Shown: positions 1 through 7,240 of the stretch, one piece after another
Layout: each line of letters begins with the position of its first letter
How positions within the stretch are numbered: position 1 is the stretch's first letter
Virus record (IMG/VR): IMGVR_UViG_3300006735_000226
Location: 1 to 25,151 of that record
Reading direction: 5' to 3' (one strand)
From: a virus
DNA: 25,151 nucleotides
Position numbers and translations under genes: made by a program
The notes under the pieces: generated by a model
Seen by the model: only the letters and a program-made list of their open reading frames with translations
Told to the model about the DNA's origin: nothing
The model's database searches: none

Positions 1-1
1 A

Positions 2-607
2 ACCGGCCTCGTAGCCATCAGTTTCTCCGACGACAACATCTCCACCGACGCCAACGACATCTCCATCCAACCCCTTCTCCTGGGCGTGGACTTCAACGTG
101 GACCCAATGAGCGGAATCTGCGCCGTAAAAGACGCCGACACCCTCTACGTCTTCGACGAAATCATGCGCACAGGCGGCGCAACCACCTGGGACTTCGCAG
201 AAGAAGTCACCCGCCGCTACGGCGTAGACCGCCGCGTCATCGCCTGCCCCGACCCCACGGGTGGAGCGCGCAAAACCAGCGGCGTCGGCGTCACCGACCA
301 CGCAATCCTTCGCCGCAGCGGCTTCACCGTCCAATCACCCCGCTCCCCCTGGAAAATCCGCGACAAAATCACCGCCGTCAACACCGGTCTCATGGACGCA
401 TCCGGCGCCCGCCGCGTAAAAATCCACCCCCGCTGCAAAGAACTCATCAAATCCCTCCGCACCCTCACCTACGCCCCTGGAACGGGCCTACCTAACAAAA
501 ATCTGGGAGTAGACCACGCTTTCGACGCCTTCGGGTATCTTGTGCTGCAGCAGTTCAACTTGGCCAAGCCTGAGGCCATGGGAACTACGTCATACCGCTT
601 GTATTGA
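2..607 (+). CDS. terL: Phage terminase large subunit, C-terminal nuclease part (5' partial)
   Basis: The frame is open from the window edge, so the ATPase domain lies upstream. Visible is an RNase H-like nuclease domain: a first acidic site in GVDFNVDP (Asp at 89-91), a second in YVFDEI, and a third in the NLGVDHAFDAFGYL segment near the C-terminus, the usual spacing of three catalytic acidic residues in TerL. The enzyme cuts concatemeric DNA and, with the missing ATPase half, drives it into the prohead through the portal encoded at 2563. A GTG at 86 is inside the domain and is not the true start. The first ~480 bases use C-ending codons almost exclusively, unlike the last 120 bases and all later genes. 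Identification is by motif and by position at the head of a packaging/head operon. Confidence 0.9.
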   Translation, partial: TGLVAISFSDDNISTDANDISIQPLLLGVDFNVDPMSGICAVKDADTLYVFDEIMRTGGATTWDFAEEVTRRYGVDRRVIACPDPTGGARKTSGVGVTDHAILRRSGFTVQSPRSPWKIRDKITAVNTGLMDASGARRVKIHPRCKELIKSLRTLTYAPGTGLPNKNLGVDHAFDAFGYLVLQQFNLAKPEAMGTTSYRLY

Positions 608-609
608 GG

Positions 610-864
610 ATGTTTCGTCCGCTCAACGCGCCCCACTGCCCAAAATGCGGATCAGAAGAATCAAAGGTGCTGGGACGCTACACATCACAGGAAAACGATT
701 GTGTGCGTGAGCGTCGTTGTCTGGACTGCGACCACCGCTGGAAAACGCTGCAATCGCCCGAAGAGCCGCTCGATCCATCAATCCGCGTCAAATTTTCTCG
801 CTGGAACACACCAAAGGGCAGCAAACGCCGCGTAACCCTGGAATACGCATCCAAGGCTGGTTAA
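610..864 (+). CDS. Small zinc-ribbon protein (NrdR-like finger)
   Basis: An 84-residue protein. Residues 10-40 hold CPKCG and a later CLDC pair separated by about 24 residues, with basic residues between them and an aromatic residue after, the layout of the NrdR N-terminal zinc ribbon. The ATP-cone domain of NrdR is absent, so it is not NrdR itself. A single-domain zinc ribbon of this kind is likely to bind nucleic acid. The ATG at 610 lies just past the terminase stop; a TTG at 604 overlapping that stop is an alternative start adding two residues. Neither has a well-spaced Shine-Dalgarno sequence. Its place directly after terL suggests a packaging or late-regulation role, which is inference. 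Confidence 0.75.
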   Translation: MFRPLNAPHCPKCGSEESKVLGRYTSQENDCVRERRCLDCDHRWKTLQSPEEPLDPSIRVKFSRWNTPKGSKRRVTLEYASKAG

Positions 865-892
865 ACTAAAAACACCCCATCACCTAGTTGTC

Positions 893-994
893 ATGCCTGG
901 TCATTACGGAGCTGGCGGCAAGAAAAAGCCCAACGGAAAAAAGAAGGGTATGAAGAAGGGCAGCAAGAAGATGCGGTGCAGCTGTGGCAAGTGA
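893..994 (+). CDS. Tiny Lys/Gly-rich basic protein with C-terminal CSCGK
   Basis: A 33-residue ORF beginning MPGHYGAGG and continuing with repeated KKK/GMKKG blocks, ending RCSCGK. More than one third of residues are Lys, and the two cysteines form a CxC near the end. The length is short, but the strongly biased composition, the ATG start and the overlap of its end with the next gene's GTG (984) support a real gene. Similar tiny KKG-rich proteins recur in phage head regions. Function unknown; nucleic acid contact is plausible from charge only. Confidence 0.55.
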   Translation: MPGHYGAGGKKKPNGKKKGMKKGSKKMRCSCGK

Positions 995-1190
995 AAACGT
1001 CCCAGTAAACAAGGCGCTTTATGCTCGCGTAAAGGCAGAAGCCAAGCGCAAGTTTGACGTGTATCCGAGCGCGTATGCAAATGCGTGGCTTGTGCGCGAA
1101 TATAAGAAGCGTGGTGGCACCTACAAGAAGGTAACCAGTGGCGGAACGAAAAAAACCACGAAAACCCGCAAAACCAAAAAAGCCAAGTAA
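984..1190 (+). CDS. Small basic conserved phage protein
   Basis: 68 residues from a GTG that overlaps the end of the preceding tiny gene by 11 bases. The N-terminal two thirds (VNKALYARVKAEAKRKF, then an AYANAWLVREYKKRGG segment) is a compact basic helical domain that I recall as a recurring small phage protein often found beside the DUF5872-type gene that follows here. The C-terminus is a low-complexity Thr/Lys tail. No catalytic motif is visible. The positive charge and tight coupling to neighbouring basic proteins suggest a DNA- or RNA-contacting virion or packaging accessory; this is inference. Confidence 0.65.
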   Translation: MASENVPVNKALYARVKAEAKRKFDVYPSAYANAWLVREYKKRGGTYKKVTSGGTKKTTKTRKTKKAK

Positions 1191-1443
1191 GGGCCGTGGC
1201 GGCCTGGGCAGATGGTTTGACGAGAAGTGGGTCGATATAAAGACCGGGAAGCCTTGTGGCCGCTCCAAGGGTGAAGACAGGGCATATCCAGCGTGCCGAC
1301 CGTCAAAACGAGTGTCCGACAAGACGCCAAAAACGACCAAAGAAATGTCGCCTGCCGAAAAAGCCCGATTTAAGCGTGAAAAAACGGGCTCAAAGAAGAT
1401 AAGCTATCAACATCGGCGTCGTAAACCCAAGGGTAAAAGCTAA
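1138..1443 (+). CDS. Small basic Cys-containing protein (DUF5872-like)
   Basis: 101 residues from GTG, overlapping the preceding gene by 53 bases. The conserved core reads GLGRWFDEKWVDIKTGKPCG, followed by a PACRPSKRVS segment and a KTPKT motif, which I associate with the DUF5872 family of phage and algal-virus proteins (from memory, not searched). The rest is highly basic with Lys/Arg-rich ends. Two cysteines lie in similar G-K-P-C and A-C-R-P contexts. Its stop and the next start share TAATG, so translation is coupled. No biochemical role is known to me. Confidence 0.7.
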   Translation: MAERKKPRKPAKPKKPSKGRGGLGRWFDEKWVDIKTGKPCGRSKGEDRAYPACRPSKRVSDKTPKTTKEMSPAEKARFKREKTGSKKISYQHRRRKPKGKS

Positions 1444-1784
1444 TGGCCACCACCGTCACACGCTTCTCAAACACTGTTGAGCACCGCGAGTCCACGGCGC
1501 TGGCATCAGCTAATGACGCCTTTGAGGTGGACTGTAAATCCGATAGTTATACATTTTTGCTGACCACAACTGGCAGCGCTGAGTATGTAATTGCTCTTGA
1601 AATGAGCACTGCAGGCGCTCCAACAGAATACTTTGCTATTGATACAAACAAGACGCTAAGCTCTGCTGGCAACTACGATTATTCGTACACCGGCATTCCA
1701 GCAAGCCGTATTCGCGTTCGTATTGTGTCAATTACGTCTGGCACGCCGAACGTTACGCCGCAAATCATCGTTCATAAGAGCTGA
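1443..1784 (+). CDS. Hypothetical structural-type protein, beta-rich
   Basis: 113 residues, ATG overlapping the preceding TAA by one base. The sequence is rich in Ser/Thr/Ala with alternating hydrophobics (SYTFLLTT, EYVIALEM, IRVRIVSI), as expected of an all-beta fold. There is no signal peptide, no cysteine pattern and no membrane segment. It sits directly upstream of the tail-tube-like gene and may be a virion decoration or tail accessory protein. I do not recognise a family. Confidence 0.65.
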   Translation: MATTVTRFSNTVEHRESTALASANDAFEVDCKSDSYTFLLTTTGSAEYVIALEMSTAGAPTEYFAIDTNKTLSSAGNYDYSYTGIPASRIRVRIVSITSGTPNVTPQIIVHKS

Positions 1785-1847
1785 TTGCGTGGCTTAGAAG
1801 GCATAAAGAGTTAGACTCGAAGGCATAGACCCTTCCTATGTCTACTC

Positions 1848-2270
1848 ATGGCCATCCTTCGCGGAGAGCAAGGTGCGGTCCAGTTTGACGCTGCTGGCTC
1901 TTCTAACGCCACCATCGTTGGAACCCGTAGCTGGACTCTGAACATCACCAAAGACACGTTGGACGTTACCGATCACGGTGACACGTTCCGTGCATTTGTC
2001 GGCAGCATGATCAGCGGTTCCGGCACCGTTGAACTGGTGTACGACCCAGATGCAACCGGTCAGGCTGCATTTATCGAAGACGTGATCACTGCTGCAGACA
2101 CGGCAGACGCCACGTTTGAGCTGTTTACCACCGGCACCACTTCCGGCACTGACAGCGTAAGCTTTGCGGGCATTATCACCAGCATGGATATTGCATCCAC
2201 TGTTGGCGATTTGGTCGTTGCCACCTGCAACTTCGTCACCAGCGGCGCCATCACCTCCAACCTTGAATAA
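1848..2270 (+). CDS. Tail tube / major tail protein-like
   Basis: 140 residues, beta-rich, with the hallmarks of tail tube monomers: an N-terminal GTRSWTLNITKDTLDVTDHG segment, a central GSGTVELVYDPDATGQ strand and loop, and a C-terminal half with alternating strands ending in a polar tail. Tail tube proteins polymerise as hexameric rings around the tape measure. The assignment is supported by absence: no other tail tube candidate lies at the usual place between the tail terminator (8678) and the chaperones (9133). Its location between terL and portal is unusual. A 63-base gap upstream contains only a weak 5-bp inverted repeat (TAGAC 1826-1830 / GTCTA 1840-1844). Confidence 0.7.
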   Translation: MAILRGEQGAVQFDAAGSSNATIVGTRSWTLNITKDTLDVTDHGDTFRAFVGSMISGSGTVELVYDPDATGQAAFIEDVITAADTADATFELFTTGTTSGTDSVSFAGIITSMDIASTVGDLVVATCNFVTSGAITSNLE

Positions 2271-2281
2271 GGGTTAGGACG

Positions 2282-2542
2282 ATGGCAGAGCGCAAAAAGC
2301 GTAAGCGTGGTCCCAACCTTAGTGTTGGCCGTGGCGAGAAGCTGCCTGTTAGTAAAGGTGCTGGCCTGACTGCTAAAGGTCGGGCTAAGTACAACCGGGA
2401 AACGGGTTCTAATTTGAAGCCGCCGGTTACAGGCAAGCCAAAGACAAAGGAAGAAGCTGCCCGTAAGCGTTCTTTCTGCGCTCGAAGCCGTAACTGGACT
2501 GGTGAACGGGGTAAAGCAGCCCGTCGTCGATGGGGCTGTTAA
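2282..2542 (+). CDS. Small Arg/Lys-rich protein (DUF6321-like)
   Basis: 86 residues. The middle GLTAKGRAKYNRETGSNLKP, the KRSFCARS motif and the C-terminal RRRWGC match what I remember of DUF6321, a small protein widespread in marine phages (not searched). It shares its MAERKK N-terminus, and a similar R-x-T-G-S stretch, with the basic gene at 1138, hinting at a loose relationship or similar job. Two cysteines, no obvious zinc knuckle. Encoded 11 bases after the tail tube gene and 20 before the portal gene. Function unknown. Confidence 0.75.
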   Translation: MAERKKRKRGPNLSVGRGEKLPVSKGAGLTAKGRAKYNRETGSNLKPPVTGKPKTKEEAARKRSFCARSRNWTGERGKAARRRWGC

Positions 2543-2562
2543 TAACTCAACTCTGAGGTGTC

Positions 2563-4065
2563 ATGACTTACTCCGTTCCTGGTCTCGTTAGAACGCATCT
2601 CGTCAGCAGTTCCTACATGGGCACTGTTGATAGTCCGTTCGTGCGAACACGGGCTGTGATCGACCAGATGAAGGGCTGGGAGATCATGAAGGCCGTCACC
2701 AACGGCACGGAGTATTTACGCGAAAACAGCGAAGCATTTTTGCCGCTAGAGCCGCGTGAGGACTACACCGCATACCTGGCACGGGTCAATCGATCAGTTT
2801 TTACGCCTTACACGCAGCGTTTAATTCGAGCTGCTGCTGGCTTAATACTTCGCAAGCCAATTAGCGTAGAAGGCGACCCTTATTGGACAGATGTCTTTAA
2901 TAAGGACGTTGATGGCTGTGGATCGGATTTAGATGAATACGCTCGACGACTCTTAATCTGTGCCCTGACGTATGGGCACTGTCACACGCTGGTTGATTTT
3001 CCTGCGCCTTCGGACGCGAGAAGTCTTGCAGAAGAGCGTGCTCTTAATCGTCGGCCCTATTGGATTGAGGTGGATCCGACCAACGTCTACGGTTGGCGAT
3101 TGGACCGCGAGACCAATTACGGAAACCTTACGCAAGTTCGGATTGGGGAAAAGGCTGTAGTCCCTGACGGCGAGTTTGGAGAAAAGGTCTATGACCAAAT
3201 CCGTGTCATTGAGCCTGGTCGTTATCGCGTCTTCCGGCAAGAAGAGCAGAAGAAAGAGATGCAAGGGAACTTCCCATATCCCTCTTCGTTCGATCAATCC
3301 GACGCTACGGAAGAGTATGAACTGGTTGAGTCTGGTCCTTACTCGCTCGATCAAATCCCCTTGGTAACGATCTACGCGAATAAAACGGACACAATGACCA
3401 GTAAGCCACCGCTACTGGACATTGCTCATCTCAATCTGGCCCACTATCAGCGGCAAGCGGATCTTATCCACAGTCTCCACATCGCTTCGCAACCGATGCT
3501 CGTCCTTGAGGGCTGGGACGACCAAACGAAAGACATGGCTATCAGTGTTAATTACGCGATGGCGACCCAGCCGGGTAACAAGGTCTATTACGTGGAGCCT
3601 GCGGCAAGCGCGTTTGAGGCGCAATCATCGGAGATCCAGGAGTTACAGCAGCAGATGGCGACGTTGGGCATCAGCACGCTGAGCCAACAGAAGTTCGTTG
3701 CTGAATCTGCTGACGCACGCCGTCTGGATCGTATTGACACGAACTCGATGTTGTCGATGGTGTCGATGGATCTGGAGTCAGGTTTGCAGAAGTCTTATGA
3801 CTTGGCGGCCAACTACTTGGGTCTTGAGCCACCCAAGGTGAAGATCAGCCGTGACTTTGACCTGCAACGCCTGATTGGGCAGGATATTGCTGCAATGAGT
3901 CAGCTGTTTGAAGATGAGGTAATCAGCCGTGAGGAGTTCCGCGACATGCTGGTGCAGGGCGAAATCTTGCCAACAGCAGCTGAGCAAAAGCAAGAACCGC
4001 CTAGCGAAGAGGCTTCACCAAACAGCGATCAAATCGACCGTTTAATCAACGCAATGATGCAGTGA
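2563..4065 (+). CDS. Portal protein, DUF4055 type
   Basis: 500 residues, within the usual range for siphovirus portals. The N-terminus ([20 protein letters not shown], then [19 protein letters not shown] and [20 protein letters not shown]) is characteristic of DUF4055 portals. A central [20 protein letters not shown] helix and a Gln-rich helix near residues 360-385 fit the stem/crown region, and the C-terminus is a polar, flexible tail rich in Glu/Gln/Ser. The portal dodecamer forms the DNA channel at one capsid vertex, docking the terminase during packaging and the neck proteins afterwards. It lies upstream of scaffold and capsid in the canonical order. Confidence 0.92.
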   Translation: MTYSVPGLVRTHLVSSSYMGTVDSPFVRTRAVIDQMKGWEIMKAVTNGTEYLRENSEAFLPLEPREDYTAYLARVNRSVFTPYTQRLIRAAAGLILRKPISVEGDPYWTDVFNKDVDGCGSDLDEYARRLLICALTYGHCHTLVDFPAPSDARSLAEERALNRRPYWIEVDPTNVYGWRLDRETNYGNLTQVRIGEKAVVPDGEFGEKVYDQIRVIEPGRYRVFRQEEQKKEMQGNFPYPSSFDQSDATEEYELVESGPYSLDQIPLVTIYANKTDTMTSKPPLLDIAHLNLAHYQRQADLIHSLHIASQPMLVLEGWDDQTKDMAISVNYAMATQPGNKVYYVEPAASAFEAQSSEIQELQQQMATLGISTLSQQKFVAESADARRLDRIDTNSMLSMVSMDLESGLQKSYDLAANYLGLEPPKVKISRDFDLQRLIGQDIAAMSQLFEDEVISREEFRDMLVQGEILPTAAEQKQEPPSEEASPNSDQIDRLINAMMQ

Positions 4066-4069
4066 GGTT

Positions 4070-4960
4070 ATGGCGGACAAAAACAGCCTCACGCTTGCAC
4101 AGATCGCCGCACTGGTAAAACTCGCCAAAAAGGTTGATCAGTTCAACAACCTGTTATCCGGCAACGGCTCGCCAGGGGACATCGGCACCAACGGTGATTG
4201 GTACGTCGATGTTTTAACGAAGCGGCTGTACGGCCCAAAAACTGAAACCGGCTGGGCGGGAGCACCTGTTGCTATTGGCACGGCAGACGAAACAGGCACG
4301 CCACGCTCAACTGCTCCAAGAACTGAAGTTAATGCTGACGGCACACTTGCCGCTGGCTCAGGTGCTACTGGCCCCCAGGGTCCACAAGGTGAGCAAGGAC
4401 CACAAGGTGAGCAGGGGCCTGCTGGTGCAGATGGCGCTGATGGTGCAACAGGTGCCACAGGAGCTACTGGCGCTACAGGCGCAACCGGACCTCAAGGTCC
4501 AGCAGGCGCAGATGGTGCTGACGGAGCAGATGGTGCTACTGGACCTCAGGGACCAACAGGTGCAACTGGAGCTACAGGCGCAACAGGAGCCACGGGTGCA
4601 ACAGGACCAGCTGGCGCTGACGGTGCCGATGGAGCTGATGGTGCAGCTGCAACTATTGCTGTTGGCACGATTACGACTGGGGCTGCTGGCGGTAGTGCAA
4701 GCGTTACTAACAGCGGTACTTCTGCTGCTGCTGTTTTTGACTTCACAATCCCTAGGGGCGCTACGGGTGCTACAGGCGCTCAAGGCCCAGCTGGATCAGA
4801 TGCCTTTGTCGCGGTGGGGACAACCGCTGAGCGTCCAGGCAGTCCTGCAACAGGAGCCATCCGTTACAACACCACAGAAAACAGGTTTGAGGGCTACAAC
4901 GGCAATGAGTGGCTGAACCTCTCGCCAGCAACCATAGATGAGGTTGGCGGCACGGTTTAG
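4070..4960 (+). CDS. Collagen-like protein with Gly-X-Y domain
   Basis: 296 residues; ATG preceded by GAGG at 4064-4067. Residues 1-97 are non-collagenous and include a [12 protein letters not shown] segment of the sort that begins phage fibre modules. Residues 98-193 are 32 uninterrupted Gly-X-Y triplets, mostly GAT, GAD, GPQ. Residues ~195-232 form a short beta module ending FDFTIPRG, followed by a second short Gly-X-Y run, and the C-terminus ([19 protein letters not shown]) resembles C-terminal segments of tail and head fibres. Such proteins trimerise as a triple helix. The place between portal and scaffold suggests a head or neck fibre rather than a tail fibre, which is inference. Confidence 0.85.
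   Translation: MADKNSLTLAQIAALVKLAKKVDQFNNLLSGNGSPGDIGTNGDWYVDVLTKRLYGPKTETGWAGAPVAIGTADETGTPRSTAPRTEVNADGTLAAGSGATGPQGPQGEQGPQGEQGPAGADGADGATGATGATGATGATGPQGPAGADGADGADGATGPQGPTGATGATGATGATGATGPAGADGADGADGAAATIAVGTITTGAAGGSASVTNSGTSAAAVFDFTIPRGATGATGAQGPAGSDAFVAVGTTAERPGSPATGAIRYNTTENRFEGYNGNEWLNLSPATIDEVGGTV
4361..4648 (+). repeat. Gly-X-Y coding repeat (32 triplets)
   Basis: A run of 9-base units encoding 32 consecutive Gly-X-Y triplets. The units are dominated by GGT/GGC-GCN-ACN (GAT) and GGT/GGC-GCN-GAN (GAD), arranged as blocks of GPQ/GEQ, then GAD, then five GAT, and then this GPQ-GAD-GAT order repeats. The recurring block order suggests expansion by slippage or unequal recombination. 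Synonymous codons vary between units, so the expansion is not recent. Confidence 0.85.
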
Positions 4961-4984
4961 ACTTAGGAAAACGCCTTTTTAGCA

Positions 4985-5161
4985 ATGGCTAAGTCTCTCG
5001 ACAAAGTTTTGCAGGCCGACGGTTCCTACAAGTGGGAACTTGTTGATTCTTGGGATCCGTCATCCGAAAGATCAGCTAAGCCCGTTGAAAAGCCTGCAGT
5101 CAAAAAGCCTGCCGCCAAAAAAGCAAAGACTAGTAAAGTAACAGAGTCAACTGATTCCTAG
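4985..5161 (+). CDS. Small Lys/Pro/Ala-rich protein
   Basis: 58 residues, starting ATG and ending TAG two bases before the scaffold ATG. The N-terminus (LDKVLQADGSYKWELVDSWD) looks folded; the rest is a low-complexity tail of KPAVKKPAAKKAKTSK type, as in DNA-binding histone-H1-like tails. I do not know the family. Placement inside the head operon and tight spacing support translation. Confidence 0.55.
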   Translation: MAKSLDKVLQADGSYKWELVDSWDPSSERSAKPVEKPAVKKPAAKKAKTSKVTESTDS

Positions 5162-5163
5162 TA

Positions 5164-5871
5164 ATGGAAGAACAAGTCATCCAGGAGACGCCTGTGGCGT
5201 CCTCTGAACAGCCCGTGGCTGAGACTTCAAACACCGTCAACATTGATGTTTCTGCTTACGAGCAGCAAATTCAAGCGTTGCAACAGCGTGCCGCTGAAGC
5301 TGAGGAAAAGTTCCAAGGCATCAAAGGTAAGCTCGACGACGTTTACAAGAAACAAGACGAGCAACGCCGCAAAACACTGGAAGATCAAGGCCAGTGGAAA
5401 GATCTCTGGGAAGAGGCCAACAAAACTGCTCAGACTAAAGATCAGCAAATTGCTGAGCTAGAGCAAAAGCTGGCTGATCTTCGGACTTCTAATGAGACAG
5501 CAGCGATGAAAACGTCTGCTCTGTCAGCAATTAGTCAATCTGGTGCGATTAACGCTGCACAGATGCTGCAACTGGTTCAAGGTAACTTGAAAAAAGCAGA
5601 AGATGGCAGCGTCAAAGTGCTGAATGGTGGCGTTGAGGAAGACCTCAATGTTTACCTTGCCAAGCTTAAAAATCCTGGTTCTGGCTACGAGCATCACTTC
5701 AAACCAAGTGCTCAAGCTGGTATGGGCGCTAAGCCAACAACCGCAACTGCGGGTGCTTCAGGTGTCGCTAATCCTTGGTTGGAAGGTAGTATTAACTTAA
5801 CGAGGCAAATGGCCTTGGAATCTACCGACCCTGACCTTGCAGCTGTGCTCAAGCGAGAGGCTGGTAAATAA
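5164..5871 (+). CDS. Head scaffolding protein
   Basis: 235 residues, directly before the capsid gene. A Glu/Gln/Lys-rich coiled coil runs from about residue 30 to 115 (heptad-like stretches around IQALQQRAAEAEEKFQGIKG and KDQQIAELEQKLADLRTS), then an Ala/Gln-rich helical region and a low-complexity Gly/Ala/Thr segment. This layout, with acidic N-terminus and basic C-terminal end (LKREAGK), is typical of phage scaffolds that nucleate capsid assembly and are removed before packaging. No protease motif is visible here or in the capsid gene. Confidence 0.85.
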   Translation: MEEQVIQETPVASSEQPVAETSNTVNIDVSAYEQQIQALQQRAAEAEEKFQGIKGKLDDVYKKQDEQRRKTLEDQGQWKDLWEEANKTAQTKDQQIAELEQKLADLRTSNETAAMKTSALSAISQSGAINAAQMLQLVQGNLKKAEDGSVKVLNGGVEEDLNVYLAKLKNPGSGYEHHFKPSAQAGMGAKPTTATAGASGVANPWLEGSINLTRQMALESTDPDLAAVLKREAGK

Positions 5872-5907
5872 GTCCCCGTGGGACACCACCTCAAGTCCGT
5901 GACTTGA
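5872..5907 (+). promoter_or_regulatory. Two tandem hairpins in the capsid gene leader
   Basis: The short gap between scaffold and capsid genes holds two perfect inverted repeats: GTCCC-cgt-GGGAC at 5872-5884 and TCAAGT-ccgtg-ACTTGA at 5891-5907. Neither is followed by a T run, so they do not look like terminators. In a leader immediately before the most highly expressed gene they could stabilise or process the mRNA; that role is inference. Confidence 0.45.
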
Positions 5908-5937
5908 AACCCCGCAAACCTCAACCCTGAATAAGAA

Positions 5938-7017
5938 ATGGCTGCTCCATTTCAGAATTATTCCGGCGGTGTCCTTCTGGCGGACATCGTAAAAAGGAAT
6001 AATCTCAGCACCTATGTGTCTGAGGCAATCAAAGAACGCTCCATGCTGCTGAAGAGCGGCGCTGTGGTGCGTAACCCTCTTCTGGATGCACGCGAAGGCG
6101 GCACCCGGATTCAAGTTCCTGAGTTCAACCCCGTTGCACCGACCGAAGAGATCTTCGACGGCACTGCAACTTGGGGCACCAGCTCTGCCGGTTATCTGAC
6201 TCCTCAAAAGGTCGGCACCGGAACCCAGATTGCATCCATCGTTCACCGTGGTTTTGCCTACGCCGTGGATGACGTTGCCCTTCTGGCAGCTGGTGAAGAT
6301 CCGATGCTTCACATCCGCAATCAGCTGGCTGACGCCATCAACAAGCTGAATGCAACCCGTCTGTTCGAGCAACTGACTGGTCTGTTCCACACTGCTCTCA
6401 ACGACCACCGTCTTGAGAAGAACCTGGGTGGTTCTGGCGCTACTTCTGAGTCCAACTATCTGACGGCCTCAGTCATCGCTGAAGCTCGCTCCAAGCTGGG
6501 TGAGCGTGGCGAAGAGCTGGACACTCTGATCGTCCACCCCTCCGTCGCTTACTACCTGTATCAGGTGGGTATGCTGACCTTCTCCACTTCTGCACTGGCT
6601 GCTTCTGGCGCGGTGACCTGGGGTGGCGGTGGTGTTGGCATCGGCGCTCGTGAAGTTGGTGAGTTTGCTGGTTGCCGAGTCATTGTTGACTCCCTGTGCA
6701 ACATCAACGACCCGACCTCTTCTGGCAACCGCCAAGAGTTCCGTTGCTATCTGCTGAAGTCCGGCACCATCCTTGAGGGTGTGCAGCAGGACCTCCGCAT
6801 TGAGGCTGATCGCAACATCCTCTCCAAGCAGGATGTGCTGTCCGTTGACTACCACGGTGCTTATCACATCATGGGAACCAAGTGGACCTCCTCTGACGAC
6901 AACCCCACCAACGCAAACCTGCGTACTGGTAGCAACTGGGAAGCTACCTATGACATCGACCTCATCCCTGCGGTTGAGATCTTCGTCAACTCTCCTCTGG
7001 ATAACGCCACCACCTGA
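5938..7017 (+). CDS. Major capsid protein
   Basis: 359 residues, a normal length for an HK97-fold capsid protein. Features: N-terminal YSGGVLLADIVKRNN, an RIQVPEFNPVAPTEEIFDG strand/loop segment, a long helix (HIRNQLADAINKLNATRLFE) fitting the spine helix, and a GREVGEF-like A-domain region before a hydrophobic, beta-rich end. Context is decisive: scaffold immediately upstream, strong terminator downstream, neck genes next. Codon use is heavily biased to C-ending codons as in highly expressed genes. No covalent crosslink residues or delta-domain are evident, fitting the presence of a separate scaffold. Confidence 0.9.
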   Translation: MAAPFQNYSGGVLLADIVKRNNLSTYVSEAIKERSMLLKSGAVVRNPLLDAREGGTRIQVPEFNPVAPTEEIFDGTATWGTSSAGYLTPQKVGTGTQIASIVHRGFAYAVDDVALLAAGEDPMLHIRNQLADAINKLNATRLFEQLTGLFHTALNDHRLEKNLGGSGATSESNYLTASVIAEARSKLGERGEELDTLIVHPSVAYYLYQVGMLTFSTSALAASGAVTWGGGGVGIGAREVGEFAGCRVIVDSLCNINDPTSSGNRQEFRCYLLKSGTILEGVQQDLRIEADRNILSKQDVLSVDYHGAYHIMGTKWTSSDDNPTNANLRTGSNWEATYDIDLIPAVEIFVNSPLDNATT

Positions 7018-7033
7018 TCCTGACGAGACAAAC

Positions 7034-7066
7034 GGCCCTACCATTAGGTGGGGCCTTCTTCTTTTT
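7034..7066 (+). terminator. Rho-independent terminator after the capsid gene
   Basis: A 9-bp stem (GGCCCTACC / GGTGGGGCC, with one G-U pair) around the loop ATTA, followed by TTCTTCTTTTT. It lies 17 bases past the capsid stop codon. Genes on the same strand resume 4 bases later, so it is probably a partial terminator that gives the capsid mRNA a stable 3' end and lowers neck and tail gene dosage. Confidence 0.85.
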
Positions 7067-7069
7067 CGC

Positions 7070-7237
7070 ATGGCGTACAGCAGTCCCAAAAAACTGACCA
7101 CACGGCAAAAAGCCGCGATGGAACGTCATGCAGAGCATCACACCAAAAAGCACATGGCCGAGATGCGTCGGCTGATGAAGGCTGGTAAGACCTTCACCGA
7201 AGCGCATAAAATGGCAATGAAAAAAGTAGGTAGGTAA
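7070..7237 (+). CDS. Small basic helical phage protein
   Basis: 55 residues, ATG just after the terminator T run. The sequence is almost entirely helical and basic (LTTRQKAAMERHAEHHTKKH, then a TFTEAHKMAMKKVG end), with a His/Met/Lys-rich face. The closing KTFTEAHKMAMKKVG motif is one I recall in several cyanophage small proteins. Function unknown. It is the first gene of the neck block. Confidence 0.65.
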   Translation: MAYSSPKKLTTRQKAAMERHAEHHTKKHMAEMRRLMKAGKTFTEAHKMAMKKVGR

Positions 7238-7240
7238 GCC

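Noticed and set aside
891-1340. 149-residue minus-strand frame
   Set aside because: It lies opposite three coupled plus-strand small genes with recognisable motifs; the product is Phe/Ser/Arg-rich without a domain.
4138-4916. Several open frames on both strands across the collagen-like gene
   Set aside because: Repetitive Gly-X-Y coding keeps all frames open; the products are low-complexity Leu/Gln, Ser/Cys or Ala/Pro runs.
5797-7101. Two long minus-strand open frames (203 and 210 residues) opposite the capsid gene
   Set aside because: They mirror the strongly codon-biased capsid gene, have implausible composition and no neighbours on that strand.
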